A stretch of 64,000 nt of DNA from Psychrobacter sp. 5A.1 (lineage in GTDB: Bacteria > Pseudomonadota > Gammaproteobacteria > Pseudomonadales > Moraxellaceae), in contig NZ_JASDDJ010000011.1 of assembly GCF_030407455.1 (NCBI RefSeq), positions 1 to 64,000 of the forward strand, given 5' to 3'. Below the pieces are notes generated by a model. That model had not been told where the DNA came from and searched no databases. It worked only from the letters and a program-made list of their open reading frames with translations. Positions 1-9,272 of the stretch are shown here, one piece after another (within the stretch, counting starts at the first letter, position 1; the number at the start of each line of letters is the position of its first letter). The translations under genes were made by a program, and so were the position numbers.

Positions 1-1080
1 GCATTAGATGTTTATTTTGGTTTGATGGATTTAATCAAACATTCTCACAATGATTTTTTCTTTTATAAAGATTTTATACAAGATGACATTACTTACAGAG
101 TTTTTGATTATCGCCTTGTTTCATGGGCCGGCTTTCAACAACCGTATGCCAAGCACTGTCGTGGTATTACTTATGACATAACTGTTGCAAGTAAGCCAGT
201 CTTAGTATCACTGCCACCAGATAAATTCTTTAACTACAGTGAAGGTAATGTTGATTACACCACTTGTGATTTGGTTTTTTATATGGAAAAGCTAGATGGT
301 AGTCTGGTGTCATCTTATCTACATAAAGATGAATTGCGATTAAAAACAAAAAGCAGCCTATCAAGCGATCCGGCACTAGCAGCGATGCGCTGGCTCTCTT
401 TACCTGAGAACTCAGATTATTATGATTTTGTTTATCATTCGACTAAGCTTGGTCGCACGATTAATTTTGAATGGACATCGCCAAACAATTACATTGTTGT
501 GCGTTATGAAACAGATAGGTTAACTATGATTAATGAACGTGATATGAACACGTTTGACACTCATTACATGACCGAACACCCTCATTATGTCAAACATGCA
601 AAACCATTAGACAGTAGTATTGATAATTTGGTTGATGCTACCTATGCTGATACGCATGGCGAAGGTATTGTCATGGTACTTAAGTCAAATGATGGTAATA
701 GTTATCCCGTTAAAGTTAAAAACAATTTATATTGTCAATTGCATGGATTAAAAGGCAGTGTGAATAATAAGGCGAGATTAGCCGAAATGATTCTTAATGG
801 GGATATTGATGATATGCGCCAAAAATTTATCAAGCAACCGGAGATCATGAAACTTATTGATGACTCTGAATCACGCATTATACCTATATATAACAATCTT
901 ATTAAAGACATCGAGCTTTTCCACGAAGAAAATAAGCACTTAGAGCGTAAATACTATGCGCTAAAAGCCCAATCAGCACTAGGTAGTAATATGTGTTTAG
1001 CAATGGATTTGTATACAGAGCGGACGCCAAGATATAAAGAACATAGTATAAAGAATCTGAGTTCGATATACGGTGTTTGA
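1..1080 (+). CDS. T4 Rnl1-like RNA ligase (5' end cut by window edge)
   Basis: ATP-dependent RNA ligase of the T4 RNA ligase 1 family, which seals 5'-phosphate and 3'-OH RNA ends through an enzyme-lysyl-AMP intermediate. Counting from the TTG at 22, the motif I lysine is K90 in EKLDGS. Later parts also match the T4 enzyme as I remember it: INFEWTSPNN (motif III region), EGIVMVLK (motif IV) and YPVKVKNNLY (motif V). The frame is open to base 1, and the residues before LMDLIKHS align with the first residues of T4 Rnl1, so the true start is probably just outside the window; TTG 22 or ATG 25 are fallback starts. Length is close to the 374-residue phage enzyme. Such ligases are usually phage-borne, so a free-standing chromosomal copy suggests transfer. 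Repair of cleaved tRNA would be a family-based guess only. Confidence 0.85.
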   Translation, partial: ALDVYFGLMDLIKHSHNDFFFYKDFIQDDITYRVFDYRLVSWAGFQQPYAKHCRGITYDITVASKPVLVSLPPDKFFNYSEGNVDYTTCDLVFYMEKLDGSLVSSYLHKDELRLKTKSSLSSDPALAAMRWLSLPENSDYYDFVYHSTKLGRTINFEWTSPNNYIVVRYETDRLTMINERDMNTFDTHYMTEHPHYVKHAKPLDSSIDNLVDATYADTHGEGIVMVLKSNDGNSYPVKVKNNLYCQLHGLKGSVNNKARLAEMILNGDIDDMRQKFIKQPEIMKLIDDSESRIIPIYNNLIKDIELFHEENKHLERKYYALKAQSALGSNMCLAMDLYTERTPRYKEHSIKNLSSIYGV

Positions 1081-1098
1081 TGAATTTTACACTTCTAC

Positions 1099-1137
1099 TA
1101 AGGCATGTCCTCATTTTAAAAATCAGGACACAGCCTA
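1099..1137. repeat. Decayed miniature-element remnant (end-to-end hairpin)
   Basis: The two ends of the AGGGCGTGTC family element meet with the interior lost: TAAGGCATGTCCTCATTTT followed closely by CAGGACACAGCCTA. It sits between the convergent RNA ligase and cysG genes and could form a small hairpin. Confidence 0.5.
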
Positions 1138-1143
1138 AAGAAA

Positions 1144-2784
1144 CTAATCAACAATCAACTGCTCCAAATCTTCCTCTTGCTGCGTTGCAAGGTTTGCAAC
1201 CATCGAAAGGGCGTGTGCTTGCTGATCTATCGATGGTTTTACTGCCTCACCTCTCGATCCCTCACGCAACCAGTTTTTCGCGGAAGTCTCGCTGTTTTGG
1301 TGCTGCTTATTTTGCAAATTATACCAAGCCAAATCATGATGTAAGCTGACCACATCGCCCATAATAAGTAGGGCAGGTGTTGGCAATTGTGCTTGCTCCT
1401 GTTTGGCAACAATCGTTGCGAGCGTACCTGTCAATACTTGCTGATTGGGCATACTCGCATTAGAGACAATGGCAATCGGCGTCTCGCTACTACGACCAGC
1501 GTCAATCAAGCCTTCAGTCAAACGCGACAGCGAGTGCAGACCCATATAAAACACGACCGTCTCATCAGTATTCAAAAAACTTTTAAAGTTGCTGTTGGGT
1601 GCGCCAGCCTTCAAAAACCCAGTCACAAAGCGCACTGATTGAGAATGATCACGGTGAGTTAAAGGAATCCCTGCATAGCTGGCCGCTGCATTGGCAGCAG
1701 TGATACCTGGCACGACTTGATAAGGGACGCCATGCGCCCGCAAGCTTTCGATCTCTTCTCCGCCGCGTCCAAAGATAAACGGATCACCACCTTTTAGACG
1801 AACCACACGGCGACCTAGTTTGGCATGATTGACGAGTAGCTCATTGATACCCAATTGCGCAACTGTATGATTGCTACGTTTTTTACCGACAAATACTTTA
1901 TCAGCATCACGGCGGCATAAGTCTAAGACCTGCGGTGAAACTAACGCATCATAAAACACCACATCCGCTTGTTGCATTAGACGCAAGGCTTTAAAGGTCA
2001 ACAGCTCTGGATCACCAGGGCCTGCGCCCACAATATAGACTTCACCAACGGCTGGTAAGTTTTTTTCTGACTCATCGGATAGAGTAGCAGCAATCGTGTC
2101 TGTCTCTTTTACCGCACTTGCATCGTCGCTTTTCTTACTGATAGCCGCTGCGGTACGCTCTAAATCTGCTTTTAAGTGTGCAGTGGCTTCAGTTTCATTA
2201 CCTGCAAACATAAGCTGGCTAACTTGACCTTCAAATGCGCGCTCCCAGAACTGTCGACGTCCCGTTAAAGTAGGGATTTTCGCTTTTACTTCAGTTCGGA
2301 ACTCGCCAGCGAGTTTGGCCAATTTTCCATAGCCTTGCGGGATTAACGTCTCAAGGCGTGCTCGTAGCAGGCGTGCTAATACGGGCGCTTTACCGTTAGA
2401 CGATATGCCAATCACAATTGGATTGCGATCAACAATGGCTGGGAATATAAAGTCGCACAAATGCGGCGTATCAACCACATTGACTGGAATATTTAGGGCA
2501 GTGGCGTCAGCATGGGTTTGATGATTCAGCGTTTCGTCATCAGTAGCCGCGATAATGACACGTGCGCCTGACATATAGGCTTTATTATAATTTTCATAGA
2601 TGAGTTGGTGCTTACTATCGCTTAGCAAGGCTTGTAGCTCGTGGCTTATGTCTGGCGCAAGAACTGTGATGCAAGCACCCGCACGGCTGAGCAAGTCCGC
2701 TTTACGCAGTGCCACTTCGCCGCCGCCCACAATGAGCACTTTACGGTCTTCTAATTTAAAAAATAGCGGGAAGGTGTTCATCAT
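1144..2784 (-). CDS. cysG: Siroheme synthase CysG
   Basis: Bifunctional enzyme making siroheme, the cofactor of the sulfite reductase encoded nearby. The N-terminal half (about 1-215) is the NAD-dependent precorrin-2 dehydrogenase/ferrochelatase, with the Rossmann motif VGGGEVA near residue 20 and GISSNGKAPVLARLLR. The C-terminal half, from about 246 (VYIVGAGPGDPELLT), is uroporphyrinogen-III C-methyltransferase, with RLKGGDPFIFGRGGEE and VPGITAANAAASYAGIPLTHRD. At 546 residues it is longer than the roughly 457-residue enterobacterial CysG. The extra length is a polar Ala/Ser/Asp-rich linker (about 205-245) and a C-terminal tail of about 60 residues with no recognisable motif. It is a single gene, convergent with the RNA ligase. 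Confidence 0.95.
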   Translation of the reverse strand: MMNTFPLFFKLEDRKVLIVGGGEVALRKADLLSRAGACITVLAPDISHELQALLSDSKHQLIYENYNKAYMSGARVIIAATDDETLNHQTHADATALNIPVNVVDTPHLCDFIFPAIVDRNPIVIGISSNGKAPVLARLLRARLETLIPQGYGKLAKLAGEFRTEVKAKIPTLTGRRQFWERAFEGQVSQLMFAGNETEATAHLKADLERTAAAISKKSDDASAVKETDTIAATLSDESEKNLPAVGEVYIVGAGPGDPELLTFKALRLMQQADVVFYDALVSPQVLDLCRRDADKVFVGKKRSNHTVAQLGINELLVNHAKLGRRVVRLKGGDPFIFGRGGEEIESLRAHGVPYQVVPGITAANAAASYAGIPLTHRDHSQSVRFVTGFLKAGAPNSNFKSFLNTDETVVFYMGLHSLSRLTEGLIDAGRSSETPIAIVSNASMPNQQVLTGTLATIVAKQEQAQLPTPALLIMGDVVSLHHDLAWYNLQNKQHQNSETSAKNWLREGSRGEAVKPSIDQQAHALSMVANLATQQEEDLEQLIVD

Positions 2785-3109
2785 GTCACCATATATTTAG
2801 TTGTTGATTATAAAAGGTAGAAAAGATATGAGGGATGCGGCCATTATGAGGTATCACAGGCACACACTCACCTAGTGAATTGGCATTAGCATATTCGTTT
2901 TCGTCATGTTGAGGAGGGCTTTTTATGATAAAGGGAATAGGTATATAAAATTGAAGGTAAGGTTAGGCCTTGTCCTCATTTTGAAAATAGCCATCCTGTG
3001 CTGAAAAATGATGTTTAGAAATAATGAAAGATTGTCTATTTATCTATCAATTTGCTATAGTTCGGCAGCCATTAATATTTTGAATAAAAAGCCATCGTAA
3101 AAAGGATTT
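2785..3109. other. Intergenic region with a partial miniature-element end
   Basis: No gene recognised. Around 2964-3000 the sequence TAGGCCTTGTCCTCATTTT with a downstream CATCCTGTG resembles a decayed end of the AGGGCGTGTC element. The region should also hold the cysG promoter on the minus strand, but I could not assign hexamers. Confidence 0.4.
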
Positions 3110-3244
3110 ATGTCTGTGCTTAACGAAGCCTATGCTGATGGTATTTATACAGGTTATATCGCTAACTTGGGGCAAGGGATTACACAGTGGGTTGATCCTG
3201 AGTATGAACACAGCCATGAATTTTTTACGCGAATCGGTGATTGA
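3110..3244 (+). CDS. Possible small protein, 44 aa, unknown
   Basis: An ATG at 3110 preceded by AAAAGGA opens a 44-residue frame ending in TGA at 3242, 28 bases before the DUF817 gene. The peptide is acidic and soluble in character (it ends [14 protein letters not shown]) and I do not recognise it. It may be a small gene translated ahead of the DUF817 gene, or the C-terminal remnant of a lost gene. The good ribosome site is the only support. Confidence 0.3.
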   Translation: MSVLNEAYADGIYTGYIANLGQGITQWVDPEYEHSHEFFTRIGD

Positions 3245-3272
3245 TGTCATCGCAGTGCTAATTTAAGGTAAG

Positions 3273-4085
3273 GTGTTGAACGTTATTTTACGTAGCGGCG
3301 CGCTGAGTTTAGCGTCTGCTTTATTTGGAATCCTTTTATTATTGGCCTTTGTGCTGACTCATCAAATGAGTTGGTCCATTGCTGGCATCTATCGCTACGA
3401 TGTATTGTTGGCGTATGCTTTAATGATTCAGGTTTTTTTGGTTTATTTCAAACTAGAAACACCGCGCGAAGTATGGGTCATTGCCATTTTTCATATTCTG
3501 GCTATGGCCATGGAGCTGTTTTTAACCCATCCCAAAATTGGCTCTTGGGATTATCCCGAGCAAGCCATTTGTAAAATTGCAAACGTGCCACTTTTCGCTG
3601 GTTTTATGTATTCAGCAGTGGGCAGTTTTATAGCGCGTGGCCTAAGGCTTTTTAATGCCTCCTTTACCAATTTCCCAAGTTTAATATGGGTAGGTTTATT
3701 GGCTGTTTCGTCTTATGTTAACTTCTTTACTAAATTTTTTGTGCCCGATATTCGCAATATATTGTTCCTCGCTTCAGTCGTTTTGTTCTGGAAAACCAAG
3801 ATGTTTTTTCAAATTCATAACGGAAATAATTTGCAATTATGTGATGCCAAGCAATACCAATTACCATTTTTACCCTTACTATTGTTTCTAGCTTTTTTGG
3901 TTTGGTTAGCGGAAAATATTGCTACTTTTGCTAATATTTGGCAGTATCCGTCACAAGAAAATTTATGGCATATGGTGGGTTGGGGTAAGCTTGGCTCTTG
4001 GTATTTATTACTGATATTAAGTCTGGTGTTGGTTTTGGTAGTACTGGGCAAAAGCACTGCCAAAGGGCGTTGGCAATTAATTTGA
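3273..4085 (+). CDS. DUF817 family membrane protein
   Basis: A 270-residue, strongly hydrophobic protein with about eight predicted membrane segments. The central HILAMAMELFLTHPKIGSWDYPE block and the aromatic loop after it match my memory of DUF817 (the Bacillus YoaT family), whose function is unknown. The GTG start at 3273 is preceded by AAGGTAAG. It is flanked by sulfur genes, but nothing in the sequence ties it to them. Confidence 0.75.
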   Translation: MLNVILRSGALSLASALFGILLLLAFVLTHQMSWSIAGIYRYDVLLAYALMIQVFLVYFKLETPREVWVIAIFHILAMAMELFLTHPKIGSWDYPEQAICKIANVPLFAGFMYSAVGSFIARGLRLFNASFTNFPSLIWVGLLAVSSYVNFFTKFFVPDIRNILFLASVVLFWKTKMFFQIHNGNNLQLCDAKQYQLPFLPLLLFLAFLVWLAENIATFANIWQYPSQENLWHMVGWGKLGSWYLLLILSLVLVLVVLGKSTAKGRWQLI

Positions 4086-4088
4086 TGC

Positions 4089-4150
4089 TAGGGTGTGTCC
4101 TCAGTTTGAACAAGAACGACTAAACGAGCAAAAAGTGGCTAGATAATAAT
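4089..4150. repeat. Degenerate miniature-element fragment
   Basis: TAGGGTGTGTCCTCAGTTTGA is followed by scrambled versions of the internal AAAATGGCTA motif. This reads as a decayed left end of the 174-bp element found intact elsewhere in the window. Confidence 0.4.
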
Positions 4151-4170
4151 TGAATCGGCTATAAAAATTA

Positions 4171-4204
4171 AAAAGCCCTCTCTTAAATTTAAGAGAGGGC
4201 TTTT
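4171..4204. terminator. Bidirectional terminator between DUF817 gene and cysH
   Basis: A near-perfect palindrome: AAAAGCCCTCTCTTAA faces TTAAGAGAGGGCTTTT, with A and T runs at both edges. It can stop transcription of the cysI-DUF934-cysH operon from the right and of the DUF817 gene from the left. Confidence 0.85.
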
Positions 4205-4225
4205 GACATTTAGAAAACGTTACAA

Positions 4226-4864
4226 TTACAGCTGAGTATGCAAGCCACACTCACGGCTTTCTTCTACTTTCGTTGGATCAAAGTAGTCAAACTCATTTGG
4301 TAGGTTATGCTCTTCAAGATACACGTCTAGATCAGCATCTGTTTTTTCAAATAATGGCGCTACTTTTAACACACCATCTTTTGATAGGCTAAGCACATCA
4401 AGCCCTTGACGGAATTCTGTTTGATCTTTACGAATCGCATTGAACCACACGTCAGGCTTCAATTCATCTAACGCACGGCGGAATGGCTCAAGTTTTACTT
4501 GCTCAGTAAACTCATCATGCTGTGGATTATCAATACCAGGAATACCATTCATGGTCGCATCACGATGTGCAGCGGTTTGCTTAGGGATATAAGTAACGAC
4601 ATTTAGATTGAGGTCACGAATGACTTTATTAGCAAATTGATACGTCGCATCCGTGTTGTAGCCTGAATCTACCCACAATACAGTGATATCTGGACGCTGC
4701 TTGGCAACTAGATGTAAAATCGCTGATTCGTAAGGACGAAAGTTAGTCGTAATGATTGGGTTTTTAGCTTGGCTTAGTGCCCATGAGACGATCTCTTCTG
4801 GCGACTTACCGTTTAGCTCTTGATTGGCTTGATCGATATCTAGATTTGGGTGTAATTGACTCAT
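4226..4864 (-). CDS. cysH: Phosphoadenylyl-sulfate reductase CysH
   Basis: Thioredoxin- or glutaredoxin-dependent reductase giving sulfite from activated sulfate, 212 residues. It shows the PAPS-reductase fold signature TTNFRPYESAILHLVAK, the VLWVDSGYNTDATY core and the C-terminal catalytic ECGLH motif. The paired CC motifs that bind the 4Fe-4S cluster in APS reductases are absent (the corresponding stretch reads FNAIRKDQTEFR), so it looks like the PAPS-type enzyme. ATG 4864 is preferred because AAGGAA lies just upstream; a longer reading to 4897 is possible. It is the last gene of the cysI operon, 71 bases after DUF934. Confidence 0.93.
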   Translation of the reverse strand: MSQLHPNLDIDQANQELNGKSPEEIVSWALSQAKNPIITTNFRPYESAILHLVAKQRPDITVLWVDSGYNTDATYQFANKVIRDLNLNVVTYIPKQTAAHRDATMNGIPGIDNPQHDEFTEQVKLEPFRRALDELKPDVWFNAIRKDQTEFRQGLDVLSLSKDGVLKVAPLFEKTDADLDVYLEEHNLPNEFDYFDPTKVEESRECGLHTQL

Positions 4865-4935
4865 GATACATTCCTTACAATGGGATTGGTTTAACAATAA
4901 ATTTGGTGAAAATTAAATAAATAACGGATGGTAAA

Positions 4936-5532
4936 TTAAACGTTAGCAAACATCGGTAATGCAGCAGCATTTCGACCATCGTAGCTACTGGCAAGCGCGT
5001 TAAATGCTTGACCAATATCAGAAATTGATTGCATATCATGCTCACTGAGCACAAAGCTATCTGCACCAGAACGTAACAGATAAGCGATTTGGTCACGGCC
5101 AAACTTGCCAGCCATACGAATCTCGCCTTCGTAACCCATTTGACGTAACGTCTGTGCAAAACTGAAGCCGCGCCCATCAACAAACAACGGCACATGAATG
5201 ACGATCAAGTCTTGCTGTAATAAAAACTCTGACAAGCCAACCAATACATCCGTATCGCTATCCGATGTCACCCAAACGCCTGTACGGCTAGTATGTTGAG
5301 ACAACAACTCGCGTACTTGTTGTAAGAGTCCGCCTGCAATCCTGCCTGTAGCGTCTAACAAATCATCAAGTGGCAACAGCACATCTATTTTTTCTGATTT
5401 ATGTAATAGCTCAAGCAGTGAGATATGGGTCAGGGCAACGCCTTCTGGCAGCTCATTAGTGGTGAGCGCTAGCCACGTATCGGTCTGACTGATATCGATA
5501 CCATCGCTATTTAATACATGATGATTACCCAT
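4936..5532 (-). CDS. DUF934 family protein of the sulfite reductase operon
   Basis: A 198-residue protein of the DUF934 family, typically encoded beside sulfite reductase and cysH in proteobacteria and often described only as an oxidoreductase-associated conserved protein. Visible features are LLPLDDLL, the long helix RIAGGLLQQVRELL, and the conserved C-terminal block DGRGFSFAQTLRQMGYEGEIRMAGKFGRDQIAYLLRSGADSF. The start at ATG 5532 makes it overlap the end of cysI by 8 bases, so translation is probably coupled. A longer frame to 5580 would lie inside cysI and is less likely. Confidence 0.88.
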   Translation of the reverse strand: MGNHHVLNSDGIDISQTDTWLALTTNELPEGVALTHISLLELLHKSEKIDVLLPLDDLLDATGRIAGGLLQQVRELLSQHTSRTGVWVTSDSDTDVLVGLSEFLLQQDLIVIHVPLFVDGRGFSFAQTLRQMGYEGEIRMAGKFGRDQIAYLLRSGADSFVLSEHDMQSISDIGQAFNALASSYDGRNAAALPMFANV

Positions 5533-7210
5533 AGACCTTCTCCTTAAAAGGTGCCACGCCAACGCGATTGACCAAGTCACTAAAGGCTTCTACGTCGTTC
5601 TCATTGCTCACGCGCTGCTCTACATAGACGTCCAGTATTTTTTGTAGGGTAATCGCCACATCTTCGGCTGGTACTGCTTTACCCAATATTTTACCGACTT
5701 TGGCATCGTTGCTAGAGTTGCCGCCGAGGCTGATTTGATACCAATGCTCACCCTTTTTATCAACACCAAGGATACCGATATCACCGGTATGGTGATGAGC
5801 ACAGGCATTCATGCAGCCAGACATGTTTAGGCGGATTTCACCCAAGTCATAAAGGTAATCTAGATCATCAAATTGCTTTTCGATTTGCTCAGCGATGTTG
5901 TGAGTCGTGGCATTGGCGAGCGAGCAATAGTCCCAACCTGGGCAAACAATCATATCGGTTAGCGTGTTTATGTTGGCACGTGCTAAATGCAAATCCGCCA
6001 ACTGTTCCCATAGCTCATATAGTTGATTGGTTTGCACATCAGAGAAGACGAGATTTTGCTGATAAGTACCACGCAATTCACCAAAGCTATATTTGTCTGA
6101 CAGATCAGCGAGAGCATCCATTTGTGACTCGCTGACATCACCAGATGGTACGTAGGTTCCGTCGACCAAGCCTGCTTTTAGAGAAATTACGACGGCGCGA
6201 TAGCCTGCTATTTTATGCGCGACTGTATTTTGGTTGTACCAATCGGCAAAATCTTTATTCGCATTGAGTTGCTGTTGCAAGTCAGACTGTACTTGTAGCG
6301 CATCAAAACCAACATAGTCAGGCTCACTAAAGAAACTGATGGCAGTATCAAAGTTTGCATCGGTTAGCGTCAGTGGACCGTCTTTGGTATGGGCTTCCCA
6401 CTCAGCATCGACCAATTTAGCAAAGGCAGGACCGCCCATGCTCTCGACCAATATTTTGATACGCGCTTTGTATTTATTGTCACGGCGACCATGCAGGTTA
6501 TAAACGCGCAAAATAGCGTCTAAATAGCTAAGCAGATGCTGACGTGGCAAGAATTCGTTAATTACTTTACCAATCACTGGCGTACGGCCAAGACCGCCAC
6601 CCACCAATACTTCAAAACCAATCTCACCTGCATCATTGGTTTTTACATGTAATCCAACATCATGTACTTGTGTCGCCGCGCGGTCATTGGCAGTACCAAC
6701 GACAGCAATCTTAAATTTACGCGGTAAAAAAGCAAATTCAGGATGAAAGGTAGACCACTGACGGATAATTTCGCAATAAGGGCGTGGATCCGCAATCTCT
6801 TCTTGATGAATACCCGCATAAGGATCGGTAGTCGTGTTACGAATACAGTTGCCCGAGGTTTGAATGGCATGCATTTGTACTGATGCCAGCTCCGCCAAAA
6901 TATCTGGCACATCTTCTAGCTTTGGCCAGTTTAGCTGGATATTGGTACGGGTCGTGAAGTGTCCGTAACCTTTATCGTATTTACGGGTAATCTCTGCCAA
7001 TTTACGCAGTTGATAGCTGGCTAGTAGACCGTAAGGAATAGCAATACGTAACATCGGCGCATAACGCTGAATATAAAGGCCGTTTTGCAACCGCAGCGGC
7101 AAAAATTGCTCTTCTGGCAGTTCACCCGCCAAAAACCGTTCGGTTTGGTCGCGAAACTGAGCGACTCGTTCTTCTACCAAGGTTTGGTCAGCGTAATTAT
7201 ATTGATACAT
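5525..7210 (-). CDS. cysI: Assimilatory sulfite reductase, siroheme/4Fe-4S subunit
   Basis: Sulfite (or nitrite/sulfite) reductase hemoprotein, 561 residues, reducing sulfite to sulfide. It has the two-fold repeated ferredoxin-like/siroheme domains. The N half contains GHFTTRTNIQLNWPKLED and QTSGNCIRNTTTDPYAG. The cluster-binding cysteines in the C half are CPGWDYC and CMNAC (C-x5-C and C-x3-C), followed by HHHTGDIGILGV. It is the first gene of a leftward operon with DUF934 and cysH. The 350-base gap upstream is shared with the divergent sat gene, and cysG, which makes the siroheme, is 2.7 kb away. Confidence 0.93.
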   Translation of the reverse strand: MYQYNYADQTLVEERVAQFRDQTERFLAGELPEEQFLPLRLQNGLYIQRYAPMLRIAIPYGLLASYQLRKLAEITRKYDKGYGHFTTRTNIQLNWPKLEDVPDILAELASVQMHAIQTSGNCIRNTTTDPYAGIHQEEIADPRPYCEIIRQWSTFHPEFAFLPRKFKIAVVGTANDRAATQVHDVGLHVKTNDAGEIGFEVLVGGGLGRTPVIGKVINEFLPRQHLLSYLDAILRVYNLHGRRDNKYKARIKILVESMGGPAFAKLVDAEWEAHTKDGPLTLTDANFDTAISFFSEPDYVGFDALQVQSDLQQQLNANKDFADWYNQNTVAHKIAGYRAVVISLKAGLVDGTYVPSGDVSESQMDALADLSDKYSFGELRGTYQQNLVFSDVQTNQLYELWEQLADLHLARANINTLTDMIVCPGWDYCSLANATTHNIAEQIEKQFDDLDYLYDLGEIRLNMSGCMNACAHHHTGDIGILGVDKKGEHWYQISLGGNSSNDAKVGKILGKAVPAEDVAITLQKILDVYVEQRVSNENDVEAFSDLVNRVGVAPFKEKVYG

Positions 7211-7561
7211 GACGTAATCTCAATTTTGTTTTTAGTCTTAAAAGCAGCGACGAAAATGATTTGCTTGTGTAATATATTTTGTTGTCGATCGCAATGTGTA
7301 CCGTTCAGCTTTACATCATATAAGCTTGTACTTCAAAACATAAATTCCTTTAAGACATATACATATCCAAACACAGCATAAATTTTCATAACGAAAGTTA
7401 GGTAGCCTATGCTTATCAAATTTAACCCCTAAAATTTAATATCTGGTAATGCACGACTTTAACTGACGATCGTTAGCATCTTATTCATAAAGTTACCTTT
7501 TAAGCCATTCACTTGCTGTTATTCAACTCTTTTTTCTATACATTGAGGTTTTAAAATTACT
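7211..7561. promoter_or_regulatory. Divergent control region between cysI operon and sat
   Basis: AT-rich and non-coding. It must hold both promoters. A near-palindrome CTGACGATCGTTAG at 7463-7476 is the clearest dyad and could be an operator. Control by CysB is expected for these genes in gammaproteobacteria, but I could not identify a convincing CysB box. Confidence 0.45.
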
Positions 7562-8815
7562 ATGACATCTACTATTGCTAATCAAAAGCCATCACAACTC
7601 GTTCCTCCACATGGCAGCGATGTACTCAAACCACTATTATTAAATGGTGATGCACGTACTCAAGCATTAGAGCTTGCCAGCACATTACCGACCATTACCT
7701 TAAGCTCTCGTGAGCGCGGCGATTTAATTATGTTCGGTATTGGTGGCTTTACACCACTGAACGGCTTTATGAATCAAGCGGATTGGCAAGGTGTCGTTGA
7801 CAACATGCGCTTGCAAAGTGGCGACAACGCAGGCTTATTTTGGCCGATTCCTATTACGTTGTCAGCACCTAAAGCCACTGCCGATAGTTTAAATCAAGGC
7901 GATAAAGTCGCATTGGTCGCCCAAGATGGTGAAGTCATGGGCATCTTAACGGTAGAAGAAACCTATACCATCGATAAAGCGCATGAGTGCCAGCAAGTCT
8001 TTACGACGACTGATAGCGAGCATCCAGGCGTACAGCAAGTATTGAGTCAAGATGACGTCAATATTGCAGGTAGCGTAGAAGTATTGAGCGAAGGCGAGTT
8101 CCCAACACTGTATCCTGAGATTTATAAAACGCCAGCTGAAACGCGTGAAATATTGGATGCCAAAGGCTGGAAAACGGTTGCGGCATTCCAAACACGTAAC
8201 CCAATGCACCGCTCACACGAATATCTTGCCAAGATTGCCATCGAGATTTGTGATGGCGTATTGATTCACTCATTATTAGGCGCATTGAAGCCAGGTGATA
8301 TCCCAGCAGACGTCCGTCAAGAGGCGATCAAAACTTTGATTGATAATTACTTTAGACAAGATACTGTGATTCAAGCTGGTTATCCGCTAGATATGCGCTA
8401 TGCAGGCCCACGTGAAGCGTTGTTACATGCGCTATTCCGTCAAAACTATGGCTGTAGCCATCTGATTGTAGGCCGTGATCATGCAGGTGTTGGTGATTAT
8501 TATGGTGCTTTTGATGCGCAGACCATCTTTGATCACGTCGGTAAAGACGACCTCATTACTCAACCATTAAAAATTGGCTGGACGTTCTGGTGTAACGCTT
8601 GTAATGCGATGGCGTCAGACAAAACTTGCCCGCATGATGCTTCTGAGCACGTCAAAGTATCTGGAACAAAACTACGTAAAGCACTATCAGAAGATGAAGT
8701 GGTACCAGAGAACTTTAGTCGTCCAGAAGTGCTACAAATATTGCGTGATTACTATGCAGGTATCGCAAAAGAAGAGCGTGCTGAAGTTAAGTTAACTGGT
8801 GCTTCTGCGGTATAG
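7562..8815 (+). CDS. sat: Sulfate adenylyltransferase (ATP sulfurylase)
   Basis: Converts sulfate and ATP to adenylyl sulfate. This is the single-subunit Sat/MET3 type, not the CysDN type; 417 residues. Substrate motifs are [15 protein letters not shown] (QxRN and HxxH) and [13 protein letters not shown]. The C-terminal part has [16 protein letters not shown], a cysteine cluster likely to bind metal and typical of bacterial and sulfur-bacterial Sat. There is no fused APS kinase domain. It is divergent from cysI. Confidence 0.95.
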   Translation: MTSTIANQKPSQLVPPHGSDVLKPLLLNGDARTQALELASTLPTITLSSRERGDLIMFGIGGFTPLNGFMNQADWQGVVDNMRLQSGDNAGLFWPIPITLSAPKATADSLNQGDKVALVAQDGEVMGILTVEETYTIDKAHECQQVFTTTDSEHPGVQQVLSQDDVNIAGSVEVLSEGEFPTLYPEIYKTPAETREILDAKGWKTVAAFQTRNPMHRSHEYLAKIAIEICDGVLIHSLLGALKPGDIPADVRQEAIKTLIDNYFRQDTVIQAGYPLDMRYAGPREALLHALFRQNYGCSHLIVGRDHAGVGDYYGAFDAQTIFDHVGKDDLITQPLKIGWTFWCNACNAMASDKTCPHDASEHVKVSGTKLRKALSEDEVVPENFSRPEVLQILRDYYAGIAKEERAEVKLTGASAV

Positions 8816-8917
8816 TCAATCCTCTATAAATTGGATACGGTGTCAGGCTCGCTTAGTCTACGACTTGTAGTACTTTCATTCGCCTTCCTTGTATCCAAAT
8901 TATATTGAACCGACTAT
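8812..8917. repeat. Palindromic miniature element, second family
   Basis: An element of about 106 bp starting at the sat stop codon. Its ends are imperfect inverted repeats: ATAGTC and TATAAATTGGATAC at the left mirror GTATCCAAATTATA and GACTAT at the right. The left half recurs, inverted, at 14818-14864, which shows it is a dispersed repeat and not only a terminator. Confidence 0.65.
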
Positions 8918-8975
8918 CTAACAGCATCTGACTGACTACGGTATTTAACGATATCCAAAAAGCTGTATTTAAAGG

Positions 8976-9010
8976 AAGGGATCATACGATTATCGTTTGA
9001 TCCCTTTTTT
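8976..9010 (+). terminator. Rho-independent terminator downstream of sat
   Basis: The stem AAGGGATCA / TGATCCCTT has a 13-base loop and is followed by a run of Ts. Confidence 0.85.
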
Positions 9011-9272
9011 GTGAAGTCTTAGTCAGAAAACTCATATCCTTATAATGTTTTATAAAATCAAGTAAAAACAGATAGTTAAAGACAATCGAAAAATTTGCTT
9101 ATGCCAAGTTAACCACTCGATAAGCGAATTCGTCACTAAGAGTCCGGTACACAAACTGCTAGCATATCTTTTATTATCCATAGGGTGATTTTCGAAATAC
9201 GTTGGGCTGCAATATTAATAATAAAGTGCCCACTATTTTGCCAACGCCCAATTATCTATTAAGAAGAAAATC

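Noticed and set aside
1077-1349. A 90-codon plus-strand frame after the RNA ligase
   Set aside because: It lies mostly antisense to the C-terminal part of cysG and begins in an element remnant; the translation has no protein-like features.
3047-3250. Minus-strand frame upstream of the DUF817 gene
   Set aside because: No ribosome site and no recognisable sequence; the plus-strand 44-codon frame over the same bases has a better start.
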